A stretch of DNA of 11,980 nt from Jiangellaceae bacterium (GCA_030146385.1 JASLBX010000404.1:1-11980), one strand, 5' to 3'; counted from the first letter of the stretch, positions 1 through 7,030 are shown. The notes: generated by a model not told the origin, from the sequence alone. Numbers and translations are program-made.

Positions 1-42
1 CATCGGCGCGCCGGGTTGGGGGGCAATCCCGGCGCGCCGATG
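1..42 (-). terminator. 15-bp perfect hairpin, distal in a tandem array
   Basis: A perfect 15-bp inverted repeat (1-15 with 28-42, CATCGGCGCGCCGGG and its complement) encloses a 12-nt loop with a run of six G. It is the last of three hairpins downstream of the minus-strand sigma/anti-sigma operon. No T tract follows. The role as terminator is inferred from position. It could equally end a convergent gene lying left of the window. Confidence 0.45.
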
Positions 43-50
43 CGGACTAT

Positions 51-90
51 GCGGTGGACGGACGTAATGGGGGGCTGACGTCCGCACCGC
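51..90 (-). terminator. 13-bp hairpin with a 2-nt bulge, middle of the tandem array
   Basis: GCGGTG (51-56) plus CGGACGT (59-65) pairs with ACGTCCG (78-84) plus CACCGC (85-90), leaving bases 57-58 as a bulge. The loop (66-77) is 12 nt and again contains six G in a row, as in the hairpin at 1-42. It lies downstream of the anti-sigma gene on the minus strand. Confidence 0.4.
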
Positions 91-92
91 GA

Positions 93-122
93 CGGGAGTG
101 AACTAGAGCGCTCGTACTCCCG
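93..122 (-). terminator. 7-bp hairpin just after the anti-sigma stop codon
   Basis: CGGGAGT (93-99) is complementary to ACTCCCG (116-122). The loop contains the small palindrome GAGCGCTC (106-113). In minus-strand reading it begins 15 nt after the stop codon at 138-140, so it is the first of three hairpins that would end the sigma operon transcript. There is no U tract. Confidence 0.4.
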
Positions 123-137
123 GGGAGGCGGCGGAGG

Positions 138-965
138 CTACGGCCGATCGGTGGGGGCGCCGTCGGGCCGGTCGTTCTCCGCCGGGTTAGCGCCGTCAAC
201 GGTGTCGGGCTTGTGCTGCTCTGCAGCGTCCGCACCGTCGGCTGGCGGGGTGTCAGACTTATGGTCGTCTGCGACATCGGACGCGTCTGGCTGCCGGTCG
301 TCGGCGGCGTCTCCGGGGTTGGCTGGCAGGTCCTCTGCGGGTGTGCCCTCGGTTGCCTCGTCAGCGACGCTGCTGCCGAAGGCCTTGCCGTCTTCTTGCG
401 GCTCGCCGCTTGTGGCGCGGTCGGACACCGTGCTGCCGTCCACGCCGGGGTCGTCGGGCTCTCCAGTCTCGACGTCCGGACGGCTGTGGTCGTCGGACTG
501 GTCCGCGGGATCGTCGACTGCCGGCGCGTCGACCACGGCTGAGGGCGTCCGGTCGGGCAAGCCGGGAACGTCGACCACGCCGGCTGCGTGGGCCCCGCCC
601 ACACCAGCGGCCACGGCCGCCGTACCTAGCACTACCTTTCCGGCAAGCGTGGCAACGAACGCTGCGAGCGCTTCGAGCATTCTGCGTCTCCTCGGGGAAC
701 GTGGAATCGGTTGGTCGCTGGCGGCCACGGACGGGACCTCGCCGGTTGCCAGGCACGCCTCGAAGATGGCCACCAACTCAGGCCGCACTACCGCCGGCAC
801 CGTGGTCGACGCAGAACGGAGCGTGTCGACGAACGATGACAGCGCCTGCAGGTCGGCCCGCTCCCCGATGGGCCGACCGGCAAGCAACTGCTCGATCGTG
901 TCGTCGTCGAGCAACTCGTCGACCATGCCGCCGTCGAGCTCGCCATAGCGTCGGGAAGTAGCCAT
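138..965 (-). CDS. putative non-zinc anti-sigma / sigma-partner membrane protein
   Basis: 275 aa, not recognised as a named family. Residues 1-95 are charged and probably cytoplasmic, and include an acidic segment near residues 15-25. RRRR at 92-95 precedes one membrane segment at about 99-123. Residues 135-275 form a long extracytoplasmic tail rich in Asp, Pro and Ala, with degenerate repeats such as DDRQPDA, DDHKSDT, EQHKPDT and ENDRPDG. The ATG follows the ribosome site AAGGAA (971-976), which overlaps the sigma stop codon, so the two genes are likely translationally coupled. Position directly after an ECF sigma gene, plus one TM segment, suggests an anti-sigma or sensor role. However, the zinc-binding HxxxCxxC motif of classical ZAS anti-sigma factors is absent; the only Cys is C71. 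The sigma-partner role is inference. Confidence 0.7.
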   Translation of the reverse strand: MATSRRYGELDGGMVDELLDDDTIEQLLAGRPIGERADLQALSSFVDTLRSASTTVPAVVRPELVAIFEACLATGEVPSVAASDQPIPRSPRRRRMLEALAAFVATLAGKVVLGTAAVAAGVGGAHAAGVVDVPGLPDRTPSAVVDAPAVDDPADQSDDHSRPDVETGEPDDPGVDGSTVSDRATSGEPQEDGKAFGSSVADEATEGTPAEDLPANPGDAADDRQPDASDVADDHKSDTPPADGADAAEQHKPDTVDGANPAENDRPDGAPTDRP

Positions 966-970
966 CTCGC

Positions 971-976
971 TTCCTT
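971..976 (-). promoter_or_regulatory. ribosome site overlapping the upstream stop codon
   Basis: On the minus strand AAGGAA sits 5 nt before the ATG at 963-965 and shares bases with the TAA stop (975-977) of the sigma gene. This overlap fixes the anti-sigma start and suggests translational coupling. Confidence 0.7.
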
Positions 977-1574
977 AAACGTCGACGGGGCGGTCCAGGG
1001 GTACGCCCTGCCGGTCGAGAATCCGCTTAACGGCCGCCAGGCCCCGGCGCTGTAGCGCCTTCACGGCACCTGGCCGCTTACCGAGCGAATGCGCGATCTG
1101 GTCGATCGTCAGGTCGGCGACGATCCGCAACAGCAGGACGTCCCGCTGATCCGGTGCGAGCTGCGCAAGGACGTCGGCGGCCCACTCGTCACCCAGATTG
1201 GCCAGCGCCTCGGCTTCCACATCACCGCCCGACACCTCGATAGAACCCGGGACGTCCGCCGGTACCGTCTCGACCCGCCGGGCCTGCTGCCGCCGCTCGT
1301 CCACCATCCGGTTCCGAGCGATGGTAAACAGCCAGGACCGGAACGCCGCCTCGTCACCTTCGAATCGTCCAAGCGATCGGAAGACCGCAACGAACACGTC
1401 GTTGGTCAACTCATCCGGCTCGGCAACGCCCCGGGCACGGAGGTACCCGCTCACCTTCGGCGCATAGGTACGGAATAGCTGCTCGAACGCCCACCCAGAA
1501 CCGGCCTGGGCAGCTGCGAGCAACGACACGAACTGCCGCCCATCGGGCGGCACGACATCCCCTTGTTCTCGCAT
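975..1574 (-). CDS. ECF-type RNA polymerase sigma factor (sigma-70 family)
   Basis: 199 aa from the ATG at 1574. An in-frame GTG at 1601 would add 9 residues and cannot be excluded. Region 2 spans about residues 27-96, with DELTNDVFVAVF and the core-binding and -10 helix FRSWLFTIARNRMVDERR. A short acidic linker follows, and then the region 4 helix-turn-helix at about 135-187 (LAPDQRDVLLLR, LTIDQIAHSLGK, GAVKALQRRGL). Region 3 is lacking, as expected for ECF (group IV) sigma factors, and the length is typical. It is followed after 9 nt by the putative membrane partner, so an extracytoplasmic stimulus probably controls it. Its own promoter may be the GTAACC/CGAT pair upstream. The ECF group and regulon cannot be assigned from sequence. 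Confidence 0.9.
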   Translation of the reverse strand: MREQGDVVPPDGRQFVSLLAAAQAGSGWAFEQLFRTYAPKVSGYLRARGVAEPDELTNDVFVAVFRSLGRFEGDEAAFRSWLFTIARNRMVDERRQQARRVETVPADVPGSIEVSGGDVEAEALANLGDEWAADVLAQLAPDQRDVLLLRIVADLTIDQIAHSLGKRPGAVKALQRRGLAAVKRILDRQGVPLDRPVDV

Positions 1575-1616
1575 CACCCGCTCAACCCTGACCAGCTGCA
1601 CGACCCTACGTAGGTA

Positions 1617-1643
1617 ATCGCCGAAACAGTCACTCAGGGTTAC
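1617..1643 (-). promoter_or_regulatory. candidate ECF-type promoter of the sigma operon
   Basis: On the minus strand, GTAACC (1638-1643) is followed after exactly 17 bp by CGAT (1617-1620). This resembles the AAC-containing -35 and CG-starting -10 of many ECF promoters. Transcription would start around 1610, just before the possible starts at 1601 and 1574. Autoregulation is inferred; short motifs like this occur by chance. Confidence 0.35.
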
Positions 1644-1672
1644 GCCCGTGCAACCGGCACTTCACTACCGGC

Positions 1673-1689
1673 CGGCCCTTCGCGGGCCG
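1673..1689 (-). terminator. hairpin abutting the argG stop codon
   Basis: CGGCCC (1673-1678) and GGGCCG (1684-1689) form a 6-bp all-GC stem with a 5-nt loop. It starts one base after the argG TGA (1690-1692) on the minus strand. No U run follows. It may end or attenuate argG transcription before the sigma operon. Confidence 0.4.
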
Positions 1690-3132
1690 TCAGTCAGTGC
1701 CCGACTCCATCGCGGCGCGGTCTAGAAGCTCGTCGTCGGCGTCCACCTCTCCCCGGGACGCGATCGCTTCGGCTCCGCCTTGAATCATCTCGCCGATCAG
1801 CTCTGACCGAGGCTCTGAACCGATCGGCTCCGCGTGACGGGTGCCCACCATCCCGAGGCCCGTGTACTGCTCGAGCTTGGCCCGCGAGTCGGCGATATCG
1901 AGATTGCGCATGGTGAGCTGGCCGATGCGATCGAGTGGACCGAAGGCGGAGTCCTCGGTGCGTTCCATCGACAGCTTGTCGGGATGGTAGCTGAGCGCAG
2001 GTCCCGTCGTGTCGAGGATCGAGTAGTCCTCGCCCCGGCGCAGCCGAAGCGTGACCTCACCGGTTACGGCCGAGCCGACCCAGCGCTGAAGTGATTCGCG
2101 CAGCATCAGTGCCTGCGGGTCGAGCCACCGCCCTTCGTACATCAACCGGCCCAGCCGGCGTCCTTCGGCGTGGTAGTTCGCGATCGTGTCCTCGTTGTGG
2201 ATCGCGTTGACCAGCCGCTCGTAGGCCGCGTGCAGCAGCGCCATGCCGGGCGCCTCGTAGATGCCCCTGCTCTTGGCCTCGATGATCCGGTTCTCGATCT
2301 GGTCGGACATGCCCAGGCCGTGCCGGCCGCCAATCGTGTTGGCCTCCTTGACCAGATCGACCGGAGACTCGAACTCAGTCCCATTGATGGAGACGGGACG
2401 TCCCCGCTCGAAGCCGATCGTGACGTCCTCCGGCGTGATCTCCACGTCCGGGTCCCAGAACCGCATACCCATGATCGGCTGGACGGTCTCGATCCCGACA
2501 TGAAGATGCTCGAGTGTCTTGGCCTCGTGGGTTGCCCCCCAGATGTTCGCATCCGTCGAGTAAGCCATCTCCGCGCTGTCGCGGTACGGAAGTCCGTGCG
2601 CGACAAGCCACTCACTCATCTCCTGGCGGCCGCCCAGTTCGCTGACGAAAGCCGCGTCGAGCCACGGCTTGTAGATGCGCAGCTTCGGGTTCGCAAGCAG
2701 CCCGTACCGGTAGAACCGCTCGATGTCGTTGCCCTTGAACGTCGAGCCGTCACCCCAGATCTGGACGTTGTCCTCGAGCATCGCCCGCACCAGCAACGTG
2801 CCGGTAACCGCCCGGCCCAGCGGGGTGGTGTTGAAGTAGACGCGGCCACCGGACCGGATATGGAACGCCCCGCACGACAGGGCGGCCAACCCCTCCTCCA
2901 CCAGCGCCGCACGGCAGTCGACGAGCCGGGCGATCTCGGCGCCATAGGACGTGGCGCGGCCTGGGACGGACGCGATGTCCGCCTCGTCGTACTGGCCGAG
3001 GTCGGCGGTGTACGTGCACGGGATCGCACCCTTGTTCCGCATCCACGCGACAGCCACCGAGGTGTCGAGCCCTCCGGAGAACGCAATGCCGACCCGCTCG
3101 CCGACGGGTAGGGACGTAATCACCTTGGACAC
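1690..3132 (-). CDS. argG: argininosuccinate synthase (long type)
   Basis: 480 aa. It joins citrulline and aspartate with ATP to give argininosuccinate, the penultimate step of arginine synthesis, in the cytoplasm. The N-terminal ATP-pyrophosphatase loop SGGLDTS is at residues 19-25. Typical synthase stretches follow, such as YTADLGQYDE, GDGSTFKGNDIERFYRYG, YSTDANIWGATHEAK and GGRHGLGMSDQIENR. The length matches the longer class of ArgG (about 450-480 aa) rather than the roughly 400-aa class. The GTG at 3132 is chosen because homologues start MSKV-TSLPVGERV; a GTG at 3138 and a TTG at 3168 are alternatives. No Shine-Dalgarno site precedes it. The gene stands alone, without argH or other arg genes beside it. 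Confidence 0.96.
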   Translation of the reverse strand: MSKVITSLPVGERVGIAFSGGLDTSVAVAWMRNKGAIPCTYTADLGQYDEADIASVPGRATSYGAEIARLVDCRAALVEEGLAALSCGAFHIRSGGRVYFNTTPLGRAVTGTLLVRAMLEDNVQIWGDGSTFKGNDIERFYRYGLLANPKLRIYKPWLDAAFVSELGGRQEMSEWLVAHGLPYRDSAEMAYSTDANIWGATHEAKTLEHLHVGIETVQPIMGMRFWDPDVEITPEDVTIGFERGRPVSINGTEFESPVDLVKEANTIGGRHGLGMSDQIENRIIEAKSRGIYEAPGMALLHAAYERLVNAIHNEDTIANYHAEGRRLGRLMYEGRWLDPQALMLRESLQRWVGSAVTGEVTLRLRRGEDYSILDTTGPALSYHPDKLSMERTEDSAFGPLDRIGQLTMRNLDIADSRAKLEQYTGLGMVGTRHAEPIGSEPRSELIGEMIQGGAEAIASRGEVDADDELLDRAAMESGTD

Positions 3133-3138
3133 AGGCAC

Positions 3139-3167
3139 AAGTATGCATGGGGAAACATGATTATGCA
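3139..3167 (-). promoter_or_regulatory. candidate argG promoter giving a nearly leaderless mRNA
   Basis: On the minus strand, TTGCAT lies 17 bp upstream of CATACT. The latter ends 7 nt before the chosen GTG start at 3132. With no ribosome site visible, this spacing would place transcription start at the GTG. Matches to consensus are only 3/6 and 4/6, so this is tentative. Confidence 0.3.
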
Positions 3168-3172
3168 ATTCG

Positions 3173-3980
3173 GTGCGTGAAATTCCGCCGAGTCCTCGAC
3201 GGCGGGTCCTTGAGGATCCGTCGACGATCTACCAGCACCCGCTGGCCTACCTGCTGGGTCTCGAGAGCATCGCCCTCTGCGGGCCTTCGCCGGCCAGTAC
3301 GACCGCAAGTTCACCGAGGCGCGCCTGGCCGAGATACGGAGGTTGCCCGGTGTGGCGCTCGACGCCGCGTGCGGCACGGCCGCCATGCTGCTCACCTGGC
3401 TGAGTTGGGCCACGAGGTGCTCGGTGTCGACAACTCTGCCGACATGCTGGCCAGGGCGCGAGCCAAGATTCCGGACGGGCGGTTCTATCAGGCGGACCTG
3501 CACGATTTGCCCGTTCCCGATGACCACGTCGACGTGCTGGTCTGCGGGCTGGCACTGACGCACATTCTTGACCTCAAGCCTGTGCTGGCGGAGTTCGTCC
3601 GAGCCTACGACCGGGCGGCCACTTGGTGATCTCCGACTCTGCCGGGCTGCTCGGGGACGGCGGCGTTCCGATCGTCATGACCGGACCCGACAGCGAACCC
3701 GGGTACATGCCGGGAATGATCGGCGTATCAGCGACTTCCTCAAGGTCGCGTTGCCGCTGGCCTGGGATTGCGTCGCTGCGAGGAGCCGCGCCGTCCGTCC
3801 CCGCTGGTCGACTCGGACGGTACTCCACTAGCGACCGGTGGTCCCGCGCCACGCACGTGCCCGCGGACATCCCGCCAAACTTCTGGGGCACTCCACGCCT
3901 GGGCGACCGAGGCCACCAACGCGGCGTGTCGCGACAGCCCGGCGGCCGTCGTCCTGCACTTACAGCTCGCCGGTGGGTGA
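3173..3980 (+). pseudogene. decayed class I SAM-dependent methyltransferase
   Basis: Consecutive pieces of one methyltransferase occur in changing frames. VLEDPSTIYQHPLAYLLGLE starts at 3206. LRAFAGQYDRKFTEARLAEI and VALDAACGT run from 3277 to about 3378. GRHAAHLAELGHEVLGVDNS through VLVCGLALTHILDL runs to about 3612. GGHLVISDSAGLLG runs to about 3722, then RISDFLKVALPL, RRCEEPRRPSPLVD from 3771, HVPADIPPNFW at about 3857-3889, and ALHAWATEATNAA ending at TGA 3978-3980. There are at least seven frame changes. One falls inside the SAM-binding motif I (DAACGTG). About 40 residues usually present before motif I in this family also appear missing (family knowledge from memory). No full protein can be made. 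A GTG at 3173 would be the old start. The terminator hairpin after it is intact. Confidence 0.85.
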
Positions 3981-3990
3981 GCACGCCGAA

Positions 3991-4016
3991 GAGGCGGCGC
4001 GGGTGTGCGCCGCCTC
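3991..4016. terminator. bidirectional terminator between convergent genes
   Basis: GAGGCGGCGC (3991-4000) and GCGCCGCCTC (4007-4016) form a perfect 10-bp stem with a 6-nt loop. It lies between the end of the methyltransferase remnant (3980) and the HNH gene stop (4030-4032), so it can serve both directions. It lacks T tracts, as is common in high-GC actinobacteria. Confidence 0.6.
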
Positions 4017-4029
4017 CGGGGCGGAGTGG

Positions 4030-5628
4030 TCATCTATCCGGGACGATGAACGCCTGCCGATACCGGGGACGGTGGTTCCGCCTTGGTGTGCGGTCCGGGT
4101 CCACCCATGGCGGCGGGTAGAAATCGGGTAGCCGGTCCGCGCCCAGCACGATGTCCCAGCCGTGGTGGTGCACGACGGTGTGGTGCCACGTGCAGAGCAG
4201 GACGAGGTTGTCCAGGTTCGTCTCGCCGCCGTCGGCCCAGTGGAGGATGTGGTGCGCGATGCCCCACGATGCCGGGCGGGTGCAGCCGGGGAAGGCGCAG
4301 CCGCGGTCTCTGGCGATCAGAGCGGCGAATTGGGCGGGGGTGGCGGTGCGGTAGTCGCGGCCGACGTCGAGTACGGCGCCGGCCGGGTTGAGCACTACTC
4401 GTTGGATGCTGGCGCAGCAGGCGATCCGCCGGGCGGCGGCGGGTGAGATCAGCCCACCCCAGTGGATCTCGCCGGGTGCGGCCTTCGGCCCGCGGATGAA
4501 CGTGGGCAGGGCGGCGCCGTCCCCACCGACCGTCCGCCCTGCGGCGATGCCCTCGGCGCTGGCGTGGTCGTGACCGTTGGTGGTCCGGCCGCTGCCACGG
4601 GCTGCGCCCTTGTCACTGTCGGGGTGGCCGCTGCTGGCGCTGCCGGGGCCGGTAGTGGTGCCGCTGGCAGCGTCGGTGGCGGTGCTGCCTGCGGGGTCGG
4701 TGCTGTGGGGTTCTTCGGTGTGGGGGTGCTCGCCGGTGAGAGTGTCCAGGCCGATGGTGACCAGGACGCGGTGGGAGATGCCGTGGTTGGCCTCAAAGGA
4801 GTCCGCGGCGATGGCGCGGCGGGCGAGTTCGACGAGGGCGTCGATGAGGCGTTGGCCGGGGGTGCGGGGGTCGCGTTCGCCGTCCTGGGATGGGGTGGGG
4901 GCGGCGAGGGGGTCCAGGGCGGTGCGCAGGATGGCCATGCCTTCGCGGGTCAGCTGGCCGGAGATGCCGCCGGTGGTCTCGTTCAGGCGTAGGGTGCGGC
5001 GGCGGTGGCGTTCGTCCTCGTCCTCGTCGAGAGTCTCGGCGGTCATGAGTTCGAGGAGGTAGTCCCCGAGTTTGGCGACCACGTTCGGGTCGTGGTGGCG
5101 GCAGAACCCGGCCAACTCGGCCTCGGCCTGCCGGGCTTCGTCGACCGAGGCGGCGTCGGGGACGCGTTCCATGATTCTGCCGACCACCAGCACGTGTTCG
5201 GCCGAGATCGCCCCCTCGGCCAATGCCCGGCCGGTTTCCCGCAACTCCCGCCCGGTGTCCGCGGCGCGCACGTTCGCCGCGTAGTCGATCGCCCCATCAT
5301 CCGGGCCGGTGCGGTTGGCCAGCCGCACCAGCGACCTAGCCTGCCCGGGGCGGATGCGGAACCGCCCGGCCAGCCATGCCGCGGTCGAGGCCGCGCCCAG
5401 CCGGCGCCCGAGGTCGCGCTCGTCGGCCTCACGCATCAGAGCCAGGGTGGCGTCGAACACCCGCGCCGCCACACCCTGGCAGCATTCGATCGCGGCCTCC
5501 AGATCCGCGTCGACCAGCCCGAACACCGGCCCATGCTGCACCACGGCAACCGCGCCTTCCGCGGTCGCCAGCGCGTCGGTCACCGCACGCCCGGCTGCTG
5601 GACTGACCTGCCCTTCCATGCCGAACAT
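4030..5628 (-). CDS. DUF222 / HNH endonuclease domain protein (13E12 family type)
   Basis: 532 aa from the ATG at 5628. The N-terminal helical DUF222 region covers about residues 1-290. A Ser/Thr/Gly/His-rich low-complexity linker follows (about 305-360). The C-terminal HNH nuclease domain (about 440-500) has GCAFPGC, then AHHILHWADGGETNLDN and CTWHHTVVHH, giving the His-Asn-His ligands plus paired cysteines. Such genes are multicopy and very common in actinobacteria, and their cellular role is poorly known. Start choice is uncertain. An ATG at 5619 lies exactly 7 nt after the -10-like TAGTAT and would be leaderless; in-frame GTG codons at 5643, 5652 and 5712 exist. No clear ribosome site is seen. 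A LexA-like palindrome overlaps the start. The gene is convergent with the methyltransferase remnant and divergent from the DLW-39 gene. Confidence 0.9.
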   Translation of the reverse strand: MFGMEGQVSPAAGRAVTDALATAEGAVAVVQHGPVFGLVDADLEAAIECCQGVAARVFDATLALMREADERDLGRRLGAASTAAWLAGRFRIRPGQARSLVRLANRTGPDDGAIDYAANVRAADTGRELRETGRALAEGAISAEHVLVVGRIMERVPDAASVDEARQAEAELAGFCRHHDPNVVAKLGDYLLELMTAETLDEDEDERHRRRTLRLNETTGGISGQLTREGMAILRTALDPLAAPTPSQDGERDPRTPGQRLIDALVELARRAIAADSFEANHGISHRVLVTIGLDTLTGEHPHTEEPHSTDPAGSTATDAASGTTTGPGSASSGHPDSDKGAARGSGRTTNGHDHASAEGIAAGRTVGGDGAALPTFIRGPKAAPGEIHWGGLISPAAARRIACCASIQRVVLNPAGAVLDVGRDYRTATPAQFAALIARDRGCAFPGCTRPASWGIAHHILHWADGGETNLDNLVLLCTWHHTVVHHHGWDIVLGADRLPDFYPPPWVDPDRTPRRNHRPRYRQAFIVPDR

Positions 5629-5635
5629 ACTATCG
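5622..5635 (-). promoter_or_regulatory. LexA/SOS-box-like palindrome over the HNH start region
   Basis: CGAACATACTATCG matches the actinobacterial SOS consensus CGAACRNRYGTTYG at 12 of 14 positions; the two mismatches are in one half-site. It covers the -10-like hexamer TAGTAT (5627-5632, minus strand) and the ATG at 5628. A bound repressor there would block transcription. Some mycobacterial 13E12-family genes are known LexA targets, which supports the reading, but the match is imperfect. Confidence 0.4.
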
Positions 5636-5807
5636 AACGCCACCGACAACACGGCCTGTCCGTACTGTGGCTCGTGCTTTCGCACAGGCCGCAATCGTGA
5701 GCTTGCATCCACCTAACTGGCAGCGACCGATGCGGTACGGCTCCATTGGCTGCGCTAGCCTGCCGAGTGACGCTTTCGACCGTCTGATGAAGGGGCGGCA
5801 AGTCCAC

Positions 5808-5945
5808 ATGAAGAAGAAGCTGTTGTTCACCGCGCTGCTCGCGATTGCGGGATACCTCGGCTACAAGCGAGTGCAGGCCGACAAGGCCGAGCAGGACCTC
5901 TGGGCCGAGGCGACCGACCCGGTCAAGCCGCGCGACCTGCGCTGA
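5808..5945 (+). CDS. DLW-39 family small protein
   Basis: 45 aa, starting at the ATG after AAGGGG at 5790-5795 in the purine-rich stretch 5788-5799. The N-terminus MKKKLLFTALLAIAGYLGY is a basic start followed by one hydrophobic segment (about residues 4-20), so it is probably a small membrane-anchored protein. The C-terminal part contains the family signature DLW-EATDPV. Proteins of this family are conserved in actinobacteria near gyrA and the tRNA-Ile/tRNA-Ala genes; function is unknown. Here it is followed after 35 nt by the PHP gene, so the two are probably cotranscribed, and it lies about 2.1 kb before tRNA-Ala rather than next to it. Confidence 0.85.
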   Translation: MKKKLLFTALLAIAGYLGYKRVQADKAEQDLWAEATDPVKPRDLR

Positions 5946-5980
5946 ACGAGACACCTCCCGAACGCGCCGCCACTGAGCCG

Positions 5981-6976
5981 GTGGCGGCGCTGCGACGCAT
6001 CGCGTACCTGCTGGAGCGCGCCCGAGAACCCACCTACCGGGTGCGCGCCTTCCGCGCCGCTGCCACGACGGTTGAAGCCCTGACGCCCGAAGAGCTTCAG
6101 GCCCGTGCCGCCGCGGGCACGCTCACTGAGCTCGCCGGCATCGGCAAGGTGACCGCGGCGGTCATCACTGAAGCGCTGGACGGCGAGACTCCGGTTTACC
6201 TTCGCCGGCTGGAAGCCACCGGCGGACGTCCCATCGCCGAAGCGGGCTTGGAGATCAGGCAAGCCCTACGCGGCGACCTGCACACCCACTCCGAGTGGTC
6301 CGACGGAGGCAGCCCGATCCAGGAGATGGCTGACGCCGCCCGCGCAATCGGCCACGAGTACATCGCGCTCACGGACCATTCGCCCCGCCTGACTGTCGCC
6401 AACGGTTTGACTGCGGAACGGCTCCGGCGCCAGCTCGACGTCGTCGCCAAGCTCAACGAACGGCTGGCTCCGTTCCGGATCCTCACCGGCATCGAGGTCG
6501 ACATCAATGAGGACGGCTCGCTGGACCAGGACCCGGAGCTGCTCGAGCGGCTGGACATCGTCGTGGCGAGCGTCCACTCCAAGCTGCGGATGCCGAAGGA
6601 CGAGATGACCCGCCGGATGGCCGTCGCGATCGCCAACCCGCACACTGACGTGCTCGGCCACTGCACGGGACGCCTCATCACCGGCGGAAGAGGCACAAGG
6701 CCGGAGTCGCAGTTCGACCCTGACATCGTCTTCGAGGCCTGCCGTCAGTTCGGAGTCGCTGTCGAGATCAACTCCCGTCCGGAGCGGCTGGACCCGCCCA
6801 AGCGGCTGCTCCGGCTCGCCGTCGAAGCCGGCTGCGATTTCGCTATCAACACCGACTCCCACGCTCCCGGGCAGCTCGAATGGCAGCCGTACGGGTGCGA
6901 CCGGGCGGCCGCGTGCGGCGTCCCGATCGAGCGGATCATCAACACGCGAAACGCCGCCTCGCTCCTGGACCGTTGA
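5981..6976 (+). CDS. PHP-domain phosphoesterase with N-terminal helix-hairpin-helix
   Basis: 331 aa. Residues 1-70 resemble the N-terminal part of family X DNA polymerases, with a helix-hairpin-helix at about 48-60 (LTELAGIGKVTAAVI), but no polymerase catalytic part follows. The PHP domain (about 97-325) has the expected metal ligands: H101 and H103 (DLHTHSEWSDG), D108, H133 (LTDHS), E172 (GIEVDI), H199 (VASVHS), H227, and D292/H294 (NTDSHA). A metal-dependent phosphoesterase acting on DNA ends or phosphorylated small molecules is likely; the substrate is unknown. The GTG at 5981 is the first usable start after the DLW-39 stop, but no ribosome site is obvious, so translational coupling is possible. 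Confidence 0.88.
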   Translation: MAALRRIAYLLERAREPTYRVRAFRAAATTVEALTPEELQARAAAGTLTELAGIGKVTAAVITEALDGETPVYLRRLEATGGRPIAEAGLEIRQALRGDLHTHSEWSDGGSPIQEMADAARAIGHEYIALTDHSPRLTVANGLTAERLRRQLDVVAKLNERLAPFRILTGIEVDINEDGSLDQDPELLERLDIVVASVHSKLRMPKDEMTRRMAVAIANPHTDVLGHCTGRLITGGRGTRPESQFDPDIVFEACRQFGVAVEINSRPERLDPPKRLLRLAVEAGCDFAINTDSHAPGQLEWQPYGCDRAAACGVPIERIINTRNAASLLDR

Positions 6977-7030
6977 TGGGCGACCGGACGAGCGGCGCTG
7001 GCTGGAGGCCGTCGCAGTCTCTGATCGGGC

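Noticed and set aside
151..948. Long open frame on the plus strand opposite the anti-sigma gene
   Set aside because: Ser/Gly-rich shadow of a high-GC minus-strand gene. It has no ribosome site and no recognisable motif, while the minus frame has coupled translation and a clear TM layout.
2170..3111. 313-codon plus-strand frame opposite argG
   Set aside because: argG on the minus strand is unmistakable; the plus frame is compositional shadow.
4462..5700. Plus-strand frames opposite the DUF222/HNH gene
   Set aside because: They lie over a protein with clear HNH motifs. Their Gly/Val-rich or Arg/Pro-rich composition is typical of antisense frames in GC-rich DNA.
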